Notes under the pieces: generated by a model | What the model was told of the DNA's origin: nothing | What the model saw: only the letters and a program-made list of their open reading frames with translations | Databases searched by the model: none | Made by a program: the position numbers and the translations under genes | Shown: piece after piece, positions 33,996-44,900 of the stretch | How positions within the stretch are numbered: the first letter of the stretch is position 1 | Layout of the letters: each line of letters starts with the position of its first letter | NCBI GenBank assembly: GCA_934045075.1 | Contig: OW203724.1 | Coordinates: 10,899,473 to 10,963,472, forward strand | Source of the DNA: Yponomeuta sedellus | Taxonomy: Eukaryota > Arthropoda > Insecta > Lepidoptera > Yponomeutidae | Direction of reading: 5' to 3' | DNA: 64,000 nt

Positions 33996-35812
33996 GGACC
34001 GGTCGAACTCGATTTCGAATTCATGAAGTGACACGTTTGACTGGTGGTAGTAAAAATTCAAAACATTCACTTATTTGGAACTCTGAAGCTGAAAATGCAT
34101 TTGTTGCTTTAAAACAATCATTAGTATCCTCCCCTGTTTTACAATGTCCTAATTTCGAGAAGCCTTTCTTTTTACATTGTGATGCTAGTTCTGTAGGCAT
34201 TGGAAGTGTTCTAAGTCAAGAAGATGACGATCATTCTCAACATCCTATTGCGTTTTATTCTCGAGCTTTATCTAAGTGTGAGCAAAATTATAGTACAACT
34301 GAAAGAGAACTTTTGGCAATTTTAGATTCAATTGAACATTTTCGACCTTATATTGAAGGCATGAAATTTACTGTTATTACAGATCATGCTAGTTTGAAAT
34401 GGTTACTCGGTTTAAGCAATCCTAGTGGACGCTTAGCTCGTTGGGCTGCTAGAATTTCGCAATTTACATTTGACATTATGCATAAAAAAGGCTCTTTACA
34501 TGTGGTTCCTGATACGCTTTCTAGAATTGAAGTGGCTTCACTTTTTGTTGATGAAGTACAAATCGTTGCACCTGATGATGAAATAACAGATGTTTGGTAT
34601 AGAAATATTTTCATAAATTGTCAAAAATATCCTGTACGTTTTAAAAATTATAGAGTTGAAAACGAAATACTATATAAATATTGCAAAGCAAAGTATTCTT
34701 TAAATTCAAATTTAGACTGGAAAATTGTTATTCCTAAAGAAAACATTTTGGATACTATTCGAAATAATCATGATGATGTAAATTCAAGTCATTTAGGTAT
34801 TCATAAAACCTTAAATAAATTAAAAGTTCACTATTTTTGGCCTAAAATGTTTGATGACGTTCGTAAATTTATCAATTCTTGTGATACATGTAAAGCTTAT
34901 AAGCACTCTAATTCTCCACCTTTTGGTACAATGATAAATCCTAAAACTGTTGATCGCCCTATGGTGATGCTTTCTATTGATATTATTGGAATTTTACCTC
35001 GTACATATTCTGGTCATCGTTATATTTTGTCTGTAGTAGATGTGTTTACCAAGTATTGCTGGATATTCCCGCTGGTCAATGCTACAACTCGCGCCGTAGT
35101 AAAGTTCCTTGAAAAAGATGTATTCCTGAAATTTGGGGTTCCCAAGGTCATTGTTTGCGATAACGGTTCACAGTTCATTTCTAAAAATTTTGTAGACTTT
35201 TTACATCAATATAATATAAATAAAATATTTTATAATACTTTATATACTCCTCAGAATAATCCTGTTGAGAGGTATAATCAAACTATTGAAACTTGTATAT
35301 CCTGCTTTGTTAGAGATGATCATAGAAGATGGTCTCAATTTCTTCCTCATGTTCAGTTGGCTTTGAACAATAGTGTTAATTTAGCTACGGATTTTACTCC
35401 GAATTTTTTGATGTTCGGTAGAGAACTGATAATTGACGCTTCTTTGCATCGATTCAATGATTCTTTTGATTTAGATACCATTGATTTTTCTACTAGGCAA
35501 ACCTTTGCTGATTCTTTATCCATTCTCAAAGACATTTTTGAGAAGGTTTCTTCTTCTTTGTTGGACGCATATAAGCGTAACGCGGCCAACTATAATAAAG
35601 GTCGTAGGGTGGTTTCTTATAGTGTAGGTGATATTGTTTGGAGGCGTAACTTTGTTCAATCTAATGCTGCTCATTATTTTTCTGCTAAGTTGGCTCCTAA
35701 GTTTATTAAATGTAAAGTCGTAAATAAAATTTCAAATAACGTGTATGTTTTAAAGAATCTTCCTAATGGGAAAGTTGGTCGTTTTCACGTTAAAGACATA
35801 ATTAAAGTTTAA
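33953..35812 (+). CDS. pol: Truncated pol of the retroelement: RNase H plus integrase, copy 1
   Basis: Open frame of 619 codons, in the -1 frame relative to gag and overlapping it by 43 bp. The recognisable part starts near 34045 with the connection after RT (LIWNSEAENAFVALKQSL), then RNase H (FLHCDASSVGIGSVLSQ, YSTTERELLAI, TDHASLKWLL), an HHCC zinc-binding region (HLGIHKTLNK to CDTCKAYK), the integrase core with the acidic triad (SIDIIG, VCDNGSQF, NPVERYNQ), and a C-terminal domain ending GRFHVKDIIKV. Aspartic protease and the RT palm (YxDD) are absent, so the copy cannot reverse-transcribe unaided. The initiating methionine is arbitrary. Confidence 0.88.
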   Translation: MQPFCRGILSKKLVRTGRTRFRIHEVTRLTGGSKNSKHSLIWNSEAENAFVALKQSLVSSPVLQCPNFEKPFFLHCDASSVGIGSVLSQEDDDHSQHPIAFYSRALSKCEQNYSTTERELLAILDSIEHFRPYIEGMKFTVITDHASLKWLLGLSNPSGRLARWAARISQFTFDIMHKKGSLHVVPDTLSRIEVASLFVDEVQIVAPDDEITDVWYRNIFINCQKYPVRFKNYRVENEILYKYCKAKYSLNSNLDWKIVIPKENILDTIRNNHDDVNSSHLGIHKTLNKLKVHYFWPKMFDDVRKFINSCDTCKAYKHSNSPPFGTMINPKTVDRPMVMLSIDIIGILPRTYSGHRYILSVVDVFTKYCWIFPLVNATTRAVVKFLEKDVFLKFGVPKVIVCDNGSQFISKNFVDFLHQYNINKIFYNTLYTPQNNPVERYNQTIETCISCFVRDDHRRWSQFLPHVQLALNNSVNLATDFTPNFLMFGRELIIDASLHRFNDSFDLDTIDFSTRQTFADSLSILKDIFEKVSSSLLDAYKRNAANYNKGRRVVSYSVGDIVWRRNFVQSNAAHYFSAKLAPKFIKCKVVNKISNNVYVLKNLPNGKVGRFHVKDIIKV

Positions 35813-36403
35813 AATTTATTTTCCTTTTAACCTTTTCGGACTATTAGTATTTGCAATATTAGGGTACGGCTTTTGATAGAGAAGGTGATTTTGTAAAGAT
35901 GATGAATGTTGTATGAAAGGAATATAGCCTATGAAAGAGAAAGAATGTAAGAAAAATACTCTATATACAATTACTAATTTCAAATTCAATACTTACCATA
36001 CTTAGGACATTTTGGATTAAATAAATTCCCATTCTAAATTAAAACACTATAAGAAAGTTTTTGTATATTATATTGTATAAAATTTTATGAGTTGTATAAA
36101 ATTTTATATTCTGCATGCCCTCTAATTTAGCTGTCTAGCTAATCATATTGTCCATATAAATATTTAAGCTAACTAGCTATACCTACCTTAATTTTAGTCA
36201 CCGTAGTTTAAGTTGTAAAGAACCTCGGATTTGACACATACATACATTCTCGATTTTGACTTATTCCCTTGTTGTATCAGCTTCGTTTTGGACGGCGTTG
36301 TCTGATCAACCAACATTTATTGCACTCTCCGGATTGTAGAGGGTTGCAATAAAACCTTTTGAGGCTTTGGTCTCTCATACATACCATAACATATTCTTTA
36401 CAT

Positions 36404-36710
36404 CGTGCGTGGAAGTCTGGTAGTTGTTGGTCCAGTCACGATGGATATTCTTCGTAGCTGCTCTAGGTATTGAGTTAGTTTACACATACATATTTGGACT
36501 TTGTGCATGGAAGTCTGGAAGGTTGTTGATCCAGTCACATTGTTTCATCTTACTTTTTTGGTCGTTGTGCATGGAAGTCTGGTGGGTTGTTGTTCCAGTC
36601 ACATCGTTCCACCTTTTTGTTACAGCTTTGAATATAAAGCTGTAATGAACATTCATACCATATACTGAGCTCCGTGCATGGAAGTCTGGTGTTTTGTTGT
36701 TCCAGTCACG
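36404..36710 (+). repeat. Four 37-bp repeats in the 3' non-coding region, copy 1
   Basis: Units starting near 36404, 36503, 36566 and 36673 share GTGCATGGAAGTCTGG and, after a short gap, a TTGTT..TCCAGTCAC end. They are unevenly spaced. The same set is at 43758-44064 in copy 2. No env frame is present between pol and the 3' LTR. Confidence 0.85.
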
Positions 36711-36836
36711 TAGACTCATATCTTCATTTTATTGGGGTTTATTTTGAAAGGTGATGTTCTACTTTTAGACTCATCGGGGTTGGTGTTTGTTTCGGGGGCG
36801 ATTCTTTTTCTAGATTTGTCCTATGCATTTCAACTA

Positions 36837-37200
36837 GAGTCAGTGGCGAGGGTGCCTAACTGAACTTCAAATGGTTCTTCGGTAGGTTTAGTTTTCTTAA
36901 GAGTCAGTGGCGAGGGTGCCAAACTAAACTTAAAATAGTTCTTCGGTAGGTTTAGTTTTCTTAAGAGTCAGTGGCGAGGGTGCCAAACTGAACTTAAAAT
37001 AGTTTTTCTTAGGTTTAGTTTTTTAAAAGAGTCAGTGGCGAGGGTGCCAAACTGAACTTAAAATAGTTTTTCTACGGGGTTATTATTCTTAAAGTCAGTG
37101 ACGATGGTGTCTAACTGAATTTTATCTAGTTCTTTATTTACTTTACGGATGTTGAGTTTTGGTGAAGTTTTTGAGTCAGCGACGAATGTGTCTAACTGAT
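36837..37200 (+). repeat. 64-bp tandem repeats in the 3' non-coding region, copy 1
   Basis: GAGTCAGTGGCGAGGGTGCC starts at 36837, 36901, 36965 and 37029, exactly 64 bp apart. Decayed units follow at about 37091 and 37171, and isolated TCAGCGACG cores at about 37320 and 37430. Copy 2 has them from 44191. The function is unknown; packaging, enhancer or insulator roles are possible. Confidence 0.9.
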
Positions 37201-37532
37201 CTGTCTAACTGATCTCCTATCATGCACGCATATAGCGTTATGATTCCATTTACTCCGTTCCATTTCATAATTCTAATTCTGCATATGATTCCAATTTCTA
37301 TACATACGTGGAAGATCGTCTCAGCGACGGGTTTGCCGTTTTGATCTTCGATATTTTCTAATATACCATACTTATTATTGTATTAGAGTTTTTTGTTTAT
37401 TCCTATTTTTATTTCCTATGGAGGTTTAAAGTCAGCGACGATTGTGTCCGTCTGGTGGTAAAGATTTTCATTATTAGCTTTCTTTTTCATACTTTGAAGT
37501 TTTTCATAAAGACTTTCAGTCTTTATTTTTCT

Positions 37533-37546
37533 GGGGTGGGGTGTGA
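37533..37546 (+). promoter_or_regulatory. Polypurine tract before LTR2
   Basis: GGGGTGGGGTGTGA sits directly before the LTR, where plus-strand priming occurs. The same tract is at 44887-44900 before LTR3. Confidence 0.75.
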
Positions 37547-39862
37547 TGTAGCGTTGTTTTTTCGCTACATTGGCTTTAAGCCAGTTTTTGGATTCTTTAT
37601 ATTTACACAATACATTTGTTTACCTGTTTTGACAGGTAGTAGTACTTTTCTTAGGGTTACCCTATCGAACCTTATTTTGAGTAGGTTCTGTGGAGGAACA
37701 TTGATTATTTAATCTCTGTTTTAAAACGGAAGTTCGTGTAGTGATGTGTTTTGTTCTTTTTGGATCGTGAATAGGCCCTTTTAAAAAAAACATTATCCAA
37801 CGACATTTTGACGTTCGTTGAAGTCTTCATATGAGACACCACAATGGAACAAAGTGGTTGATCTCGAGATAGACGGCGTAAGCCGTTCCTATTTTTGTGA
37901 TCGGCGTATCTAGCGACCGATCACCATATTATTCTTCTTCCCGGTGAGTGGATTTACTCGATTCCATCATTATTTTTGGGTTTTGTGTCGAATATAGAAT
38001 ATTGACGTTGGCGTGCCTTTGCAGGTTTTCGGGCTTTTTCCTCCATGTCCCCGGAAATATAGACGGGACATGTCTTGATCTTTTTCTAAAGTAAGTATTT
38101 CAAGGATTCGCTAGGAAATAAAAGCGATTTTCGATCGAAAACATCATATTTTTACGTTGTAACCTAAAAGTGCACATTTTCTCTTACAGAATTTTATATA
38201 AAGTATAAACGACTTATTCCCATCTTCCAACCTAAACTTCCACCCTGGGTTGGAGGTTGGGAATTGTTTGTCCCATCTTCCAACCTATGGCAGGTTGGAA
38301 GATGGGAATATATTATCTGAATTATTTTTGTTCCCATCTTCCCAACTGACCTTTATGTACAGTGGCCCAATCATGAGTTTGGTCTATTATCGAATCGAGA
38401 ATAGTATCGAGTAAAAATGTATGAAAAAAAAGTAGCGCCGCTATTTACCGCTAGGATCGCTGCTTTTTTTGACTGTACCTCATTTATGTCAGTTCGGAAG
38501 ATGGGAACAAAAATAATTCAGATAATATATTCCCATCTTCCAACCTGCCATAGGTTGGAAGATGGGACAAACAATTCCCAACCTCCAACCCAGGGTGGAA
38601 GTTTAGGTTGGAAGATGGGAATAAGTCCTATTAACGACAATGGAGTATCGTCGTTATATTTAACCTAAAGAAACTCGGTGAGTGTTCTTGATTTTTCTTT
38701 AATTGCGTTAGGGCATTTTTCGTCCCGAACCAAATAAATTCATTCGAATTCCTTTGCTAGAAGTGCCATGATGTTAATCGTAGGTTTGTTTTCTTTTTCA
38801 GACTTTCTAGTCGGGTTTTTTTTTTTATTATTATAAATAAATATTCTGCCATTCGAAATTTCCTAATTACTACATAATGCTTCGGGATTGAGCCGGAGAG
38901 TGGTGAGGACTGCGGGTTCCTGAGTACCCAGAGTTGGACGTCCGCAGGTTCCATCCAGATGTTTTATATATTACCTATGTTATCTGGTATGTTTCCTTTT
39001 AATTTTCTGCGGAGAGAAGCATTCCCAGAGGCGATGCCCTCTATACTTTAAATAACTTGAAAGCGATAATCCAAGTAGTTTTGGTACAAATTTAAAACAA
39101 GTAGTTTCGGTACAAATTTAAAATAAGTAGTTTTGGCTAAATTTAACTTTCTTAGAACTTCCTTAGGGTTTCAGATAATTCACCAAGTTATTGTGTTGTT
39201 TATCATAAATTTTCACTAGGATCTAACGGCTAGTGGTTAAGTTTCCACATTGACTGACTTCCTCGCTACTTGACTTTCTGAGGGGTGGAGCGACTTGACT
39301 ACTGACCTGGTGATACCTACAGCCACTTAACCTGCTAAGTTATAAATTTTAAACCTCCATGGTGAGCGGCCTTAAGCCATATGTAAGACCTTGCAATATA
39401 TAGATATTTAAACATTAAACTAGTTTCTTTGATCTCCTTCAGCAGACTCAATTCATGCCCGCCTTGAGATTAAAACCCAAGCGCTTTACCTACTACTATC
39501 CACGGTATCTTCTTTTAGTGCTGGCCTGGCGCCCGAGTTCTAATTTATTTTTTTCAGCCTATCTTCTAATTGTTTTATAGTAGAGGGGTTAAATTAATAA
39601 GCTGTTTCTCTTATATTTCTATTTATTTGCATTTCATTTGGTCAGTGCTAAACATTCCTTTAAAAGTGGGTTCTTATTGAACATCAAGAAGAGCCTCGCC
39701 TTAATTGAAAGTTCAATCTGAACTCAACCAAATTAAACGTAACTTAAATAAGCTAACCAACTTATTCTTTTAAAATATTGCCTAACCAATTAAATTTCTT
39801 TATAAAATACCAACATACAAAAAATAATATTTCTCTCTTTTTTTTTAAAAAAAATTATTACA
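37547..39862 (+). repeat. LTR2 (2316 bp, middle)
   Basis: Almost identical to LTR1, including the MITE at 38211-38627 with the same imperfect duplications. It differs at 39389 (C instead of T). It serves as the 3' LTR of copy 1 and the 5' LTR of copy 2. Confidence 0.93.
38211..38627. mobile_element. 417-bp MITE inside LTR2
   Basis: Same element, position and flanks as in LTR1. It was therefore copied with the LTR and not inserted independently. Confidence 0.88.
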
Positions 39863-40311
39863 ATTGGCGCCCGAACAGGGACTTGAAATTCTTAATTCTT
39901 TTTGCATTTATACTTGAAATTCTTAATTCTTTTTGCATTTATACTTGAAATTCTTAATTCTTCCTACATAATATGCTTGAAATTCTTTCTGCTTATTATA
40001 TTTGAAATACCTTATACCATACTTAAATATTTTTTACATTCATGCATACCATACAATATTTAAATGCTTTCTTTTTCCTGAGTTCTGCTTTGGGAGGTTT
40101 AAACATTGTTTACTTGGACTGCTTGTATTATCGCTATATTCTCTCATATTTTCATACATACATATTTAGCAACTTAGTTGTTAATTAAGGTTCTCTACTG
40201 TTATAATTATAATGCTATAACTTTATTTTAACAGTTTTCGCTGTTACTTTTTTACTGCTTTGAACTGTGTGCTAGCTTTAAGTGGTGTATTTTTGGGACC
40301 TATTTTTTATA

Positions 40312-41349
40312 ATGGAAGGGTCTGATAAGAACTTAGTTTCTGAGGACGAGCAGGTAGTTTCTAACAATATGGCTACTCAAACTTTAAATATTGTCACATC
40401 TGAACCTGAGAGTTTAAACCTTTTAGAGAATCATCCTCATTTGGACATGATTGATGTAACTGTTCCTTTAGCTGCTGATGCGAATGTGAATTCCAGCTCC
40501 GTTACTCGAGCTGACTGTGCAAATAATGCTTTATTTCAAACTAAATTAAATAAATATGTTGACTTGACTAAATCAAAGTTAAAATTTGACGGTTCGACTT
40601 GCGTCAGAGAATTCATACAGAGACTGGAGGAGTTTCGTCTTGCACGAGACGTTGACAGCGACTTAATTGTCAGGGCATTTACTGAGGTGTTAGACGGTAT
40701 CGCGTTACAATGGTACAGAACAATTCGTGAACGAGTTCACTCTTGGTTTACTTTAAAGGTGGAACTTCTCAAACAATTTGATAGGCTTGATTTTGATTAC
40801 CAAACCGAACTTGCGTTACGCACTCGTAAACAATTACCTACGGAAAGTTTAGCGAATTTTATTGTTGAAATTTCCTATCTCAACAACAATTTATCGAATC
40901 CTCTTGGTTTTCTTACATTGTTCGAAATAATTCGTCACAACATTTTGCCTACATACGCCGTTCATCTCATTGGCCGGAATATAACTTCACTTGATTCCTT
41001 AACTAGGCTCGGTAGAGAGGTTGAGCAATTTTTGCCCCCTGCTCCCGTGTTGACAAGTATTTCTAACATTTCAAAAAATGCAAATATTTCAAAAAATTCA
41101 ACTATTTCCAAATTTCCAAATATTTCCAAAATTTCAAATGTTTCCAACAAATCAAATTTTTCCTCGAACACGAATGTGGTACAATCTGAAGTGATTTGCA
41201 TGAAGTGTCAAAAGACTGGTCATCACTTCAAATTCTGTAAAGAATTCCTTGGCAAAGTGTGTTTTCGTTGCCGTAAACAAGGAGTCACCGCTTTAGAATG
41301 TGATAAATGCAACCCTTCTGTCGAGGCATCTTGTCCAAAAAACTTGTAA
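40312..41349 (+). CDS. gag: Gag of the retroelement, copy 2
   Basis: Protein identical to copy 1 (32958-33995), with the same zinc knuckle, degenerate second knuckle and end. The ATG at 40312 is chosen for the same reason. Preceded by a primer-binding site at 39865-39882. Confidence 0.88.
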   Translation: MEGSDKNLVSEDEQVVSNNMATQTLNIVTSEPESLNLLENHPHLDMIDVTVPLAADANVNSSSVTRADCANNALFQTKLNKYVDLTKSKLKFDGSTCVREFIQRLEEFRLARDVDSDLIVRAFTEVLDGIALQWYRTIRERVHSWFTLKVELLKQFDRLDFDYQTELALRTRKQLPTESLANFIVEISYLNNNLSNPLGFLTLFEIIRHNILPTYAVHLIGRNITSLDSLTRLGREVEQFLPPAPVLTSISNISKNANISKNSTISKFPNISKISNVSNKSNFSSNTNVVQSEVICMKCQKTGHHFKFCKEFLGKVCFRCRKQGVTALECDKCNPSVEASCPKNL

Positions 41350-43166
41350 GGACCGGTCGAACTCGATTTCGAATTCATGAAGTGACACGTTTGACTGGTG
41401 GTAGTAAAAATTCAAAACATTCACTTATTTGGAACTCTGAAGCTGAAAATGCATTTGTTGCTTTAAAACAATCATTAGTATCCTCCCCTGTTTTACAATG
41501 TCCTAATTTCGAGAAGCCTTTCTTTTTACATTGTGATGCTAGTTCTGTAGGCATTGGAAGTGTTCTAAGTCAAGAAGATGACGATCATTCTCAACATCCT
41601 ATTGCGTTTTATTCTCGAGCTTTATCTAAGTGTGAGCAAAATTATAGTACAACTGAAAGAGAACTTTTGGCAATTTTAGATTCAATTGAACATTTTCGAC
41701 CTTATATTGAAGGCATGAAATTTACTGTTATTACAGATCATGCTAGTTTGAAATGGTTACTCGGTTTAAGCAATCCTAGTGGACGCTTAGCTCGTTGGGC
41801 TGCTAGAATTTCGCAATTTACATTTGACATTATGCATAAAAAAGGCTCTTTACATGTGGTTCCTGATACGCTTTCTAGAATTGAAGTGGCTTCACTTTTT
41901 GTTGATGAAGTACAAATCGTTGCACCTGATGATGAAATAACAGATGTTTGGTATAGAAATATTTTCATAAATTGTCAAAAATATCCTGTACGTTTTAAAA
42001 ATTATAGAGTTGAAAACGAAATACTATATAAATATTGCAAAGCAAAGTATTCTTTAAATTCAAATTTAGACTGGAAAATTGTTATTCCTAAAGAAAACAT
42101 TTTGGATACTATTCGAAATAATCATGATGATGTAAATTCAAGTCATTTAGGTATTCATAAAACCTTAAATAAATTAAAAGTTCACTATTTTTGGCCTAAA
42201 ATGTTTGATGACGTTCGTAAATTTATCAATTCTTGTGATACATGTAAAGCTTATAAGCACTCTAATTCTCCACCTTTTGGTACAATGATAAATCCTAAAA
42301 CTGTTGATCGCCCTATGGTGATGCTTTCTATTGATATTATTGGAATTTTACCTCGTACATATTCTGGTCATCGTTATATTTTGTCTGTAGTAGATGTGTT
42401 TACCAAGTATTGCTGGATATTCCCGCTGGTCAATGCTACAACTCGCGCCGTAGTAAAGTTCCTTGAAAAAGATGTATTCCTGAAATTTGGGGTTCCCAAG
42501 GTCATTGTTTGCGATAACGGTTCACAGTTCATTTCTAAAAATTTTGTAGACTTTTTACATCAATATAATATAAATAAAATATTTTATAATACTTTATATA
42601 CTCCTCAGAATAATCCTGTTGAGAGGTATAATCAAACTATTGAAACTTGTATATCCTGCTTTGTTAGAGATGATCATAGAAGATGGTCTCAATTTCTTCC
42701 TCATGTTCAGTTGGCTTTGAACAATAGTGTTAATTTAGCTACGGATTTTACTCCGAATTTTTTGATGTTCGGTAGAGAACTGATAATTGACGCTTCTTTG
42801 CATCGATTCAATGATTCTTTTGATTTAGATACCATTGATTTTTCTACTAGGCAAACCTTTGCTGATTCTTTATCCATTCTCAAAGACATTTTTGAGAAGG
42901 TTTCTTCTTCTTTGTTGGACGCATATAAGCGTAACGCGGCCAACTATAATAAAGGTCGTAGGGTGGTTTCTTATAGTGTAGGTGATATTGTTTGGAGGCG
43001 TAACTTTGTTCAATCTAATGCTGCTCATTATTTTTCTGCTAAGTTGGCTCCTAAGTTTATTAAATGTAAAGTCGTAAATAAAATTTCAAATAACGTGTAT
43101 GTTTTAAAGAATCTTCCTAATGGGAAAGTTGGTCGTTTTCACGTTAAAGACATAATTAAAGTTTAA
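41307..43166 (+). CDS. pol: Truncated pol of the retroelement, copy 2
   Basis: Identical in protein to copy 1 (33953-35812): RNase H and integrase kept, protease and RT palm missing. The shared deletion shows that it predates the internal duplication. Confidence 0.88.
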   Translation: MQPFCRGILSKKLVRTGRTRFRIHEVTRLTGGSKNSKHSLIWNSEAENAFVALKQSLVSSPVLQCPNFEKPFFLHCDASSVGIGSVLSQEDDDHSQHPIAFYSRALSKCEQNYSTTERELLAILDSIEHFRPYIEGMKFTVITDHASLKWLLGLSNPSGRLARWAARISQFTFDIMHKKGSLHVVPDTLSRIEVASLFVDEVQIVAPDDEITDVWYRNIFINCQKYPVRFKNYRVENEILYKYCKAKYSLNSNLDWKIVIPKENILDTIRNNHDDVNSSHLGIHKTLNKLKVHYFWPKMFDDVRKFINSCDTCKAYKHSNSPPFGTMINPKTVDRPMVMLSIDIIGILPRTYSGHRYILSVVDVFTKYCWIFPLVNATTRAVVKFLEKDVFLKFGVPKVIVCDNGSQFISKNFVDFLHQYNINKIFYNTLYTPQNNPVERYNQTIETCISCFVRDDHRRWSQFLPHVQLALNNSVNLATDFTPNFLMFGRELIIDASLHRFNDSFDLDTIDFSTRQTFADSLSILKDIFEKVSSSLLDAYKRNAANYNKGRRVVSYSVGDIVWRRNFVQSNAAHYFSAKLAPKFIKCKVVNKISNNVYVLKNLPNGKVGRFHVKDIIKV

Positions 43167-43757
43167 AATTTATTTTCCTTTTAACCTTTTCGGACTATTA
43201 GTATTTGCAATATTAGGGTACGGCTTTTGATAGAGAAGGTGATTTTGTAAAGATGATGAATGTTGTATGAAAGGAATATAGCCTATGAAAGAGAAAGAAT
43301 GTAAGAAAAATACTCTATATACAATTACTAATTTCAAATTCAATACTTACCATACTTAGGACATTTTGGATTAAATAAATTCCCATTCTAAATTAAAACA
43401 CTATAAGAAAGTTTTTGTATATTATATTGTATAAAATTTTATGAGTTGTATAAAATTTTATATTCTGCATGCCCTCTAATTTAGCTGTCTAGCTAATCAT
43501 ATTGTCCATATAAATATTTAAGCTAACTAGCTATACCTACCTTAATTTTAGTCACCGTAGTTTAAGTTGTAAAGAACCTCGGATTTGACACATACATACA
43601 TTCTCGATTTTGACTTATTCCCTTGTTGTATCAGCTTCGTTTTGGACGGCGTTGTCTGATCAACCAACATTTATTGCACTCTCCGGATTGTAGAGGGTTG
43701 CAATAAAACCTTTTGAGGCTTTGGTCTCTCATACATACCATAACATATTCTTTACAT

Positions 43758-44554
43758 CGTGCGTGGAAGTCTGGTAGTTGTTGGTCCAGTCACGATGGAT
43801 ATTCTTCGTAGCTGCTCTAGGTATTGAGTTAGTTTACACATACATATTTGGACTTTGTGCATGGAAGTCTGGAAGGTTGTTGATCCAGTCACATTGTTTC
43901 ATCTTACTTTTTTGGTCGTTGTGCATGGAAGTCTGGTGGGTTGTTGTTCCAGTCACATCGTTCCACCTTTTTGTTACAGCTTTGAATATAAAGCTGTAAT
44001 GAACATTCATACCATATACTGAGCTCCGTGCATGGAAGTCTGGTGTTTTGTTGTTCCAGTCACGTAGACTCATATCTTCATTTTATTGGGGTTTATTTTG
44101 AAAGGTGATGTTCTACTTTTAGACTCATCGGGGTTGGTGTTTGTTTCGGGGGCGATTCTTTTTCTAGATTTGTCCTATGCATTTCAACTAGAGTCAGTGG
44201 CGAGGGTGCCTAACTGAACTTCAAATGGTTCTTCGGTAGGTTTAGTTTTCTTAAGAGTCAGTGGCGAGGGTGCCAAACTGAACTTAAAATAGTTCTTCGG
44301 TAGGTTTAGTTTTCTTAAGAGTCAGTGGCGAGGGTGCCAAACTGAACTTAAAATAGTTTTTCTTAGGTTTAGTTTTTTAAAAGAGTCAGTGGCGAGGGTG
44401 CCAAACTGAACTTAAAATAGTTTTTCTACGGGGTTATTATTCTTAAAGTCAGTGACGATGGTGTCTAACTGAATTTTATCTAGTTCTTTATTTACTTTAC
44501 GGATGTTGAGTTTTGGTGAAGTTTTTGAGTCAGCGACGAATGTGTCTAACTGAT
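43758..44554 (+). repeat. 3' non-coding repeat arrays, copy 2
   Basis: The 37-bp set (43758-44064) and the 64-bp array (44191-44554) of copy 1 are repeated here, with one seen difference (44280 G versus 36926 A). Confidence 0.88.
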
Positions 44555-44900
44555 CTGTCTAACTGATCTCCTATCATGCACGCATATAGCGTTATGATTC
44601 CATTTACTCCGTTCCATTTCATAATTCTAATTCTGCATATGATTCCAATTTCTATACATACGTGGAAGATCGTCTCAGCGACGGGTTTGCCGTTTTGATC
44701 TTCGATATTTTCTAATATACCATACTTATTATTGTATTAGAGTTTTTTGTTTATTCCTATTTTTATTTCCTATGGAGGTTTAAAGTCAGCGACGATTGTG
44801 TCCGTCTGGTGGTAAAGATTTTCATTATTAGCTTTCTTTTTCATACTTTGAAGTTTTTCATAAAGACTTTCAGTCTTTATTTTTCTGGGGTGGGGTGTGA

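Noticed and set aside
36837..37200. CRISPR-like array
   Set aside because: The 64-bp units are contiguous repeats with no unique spacers, in a eukaryotic retroelement.
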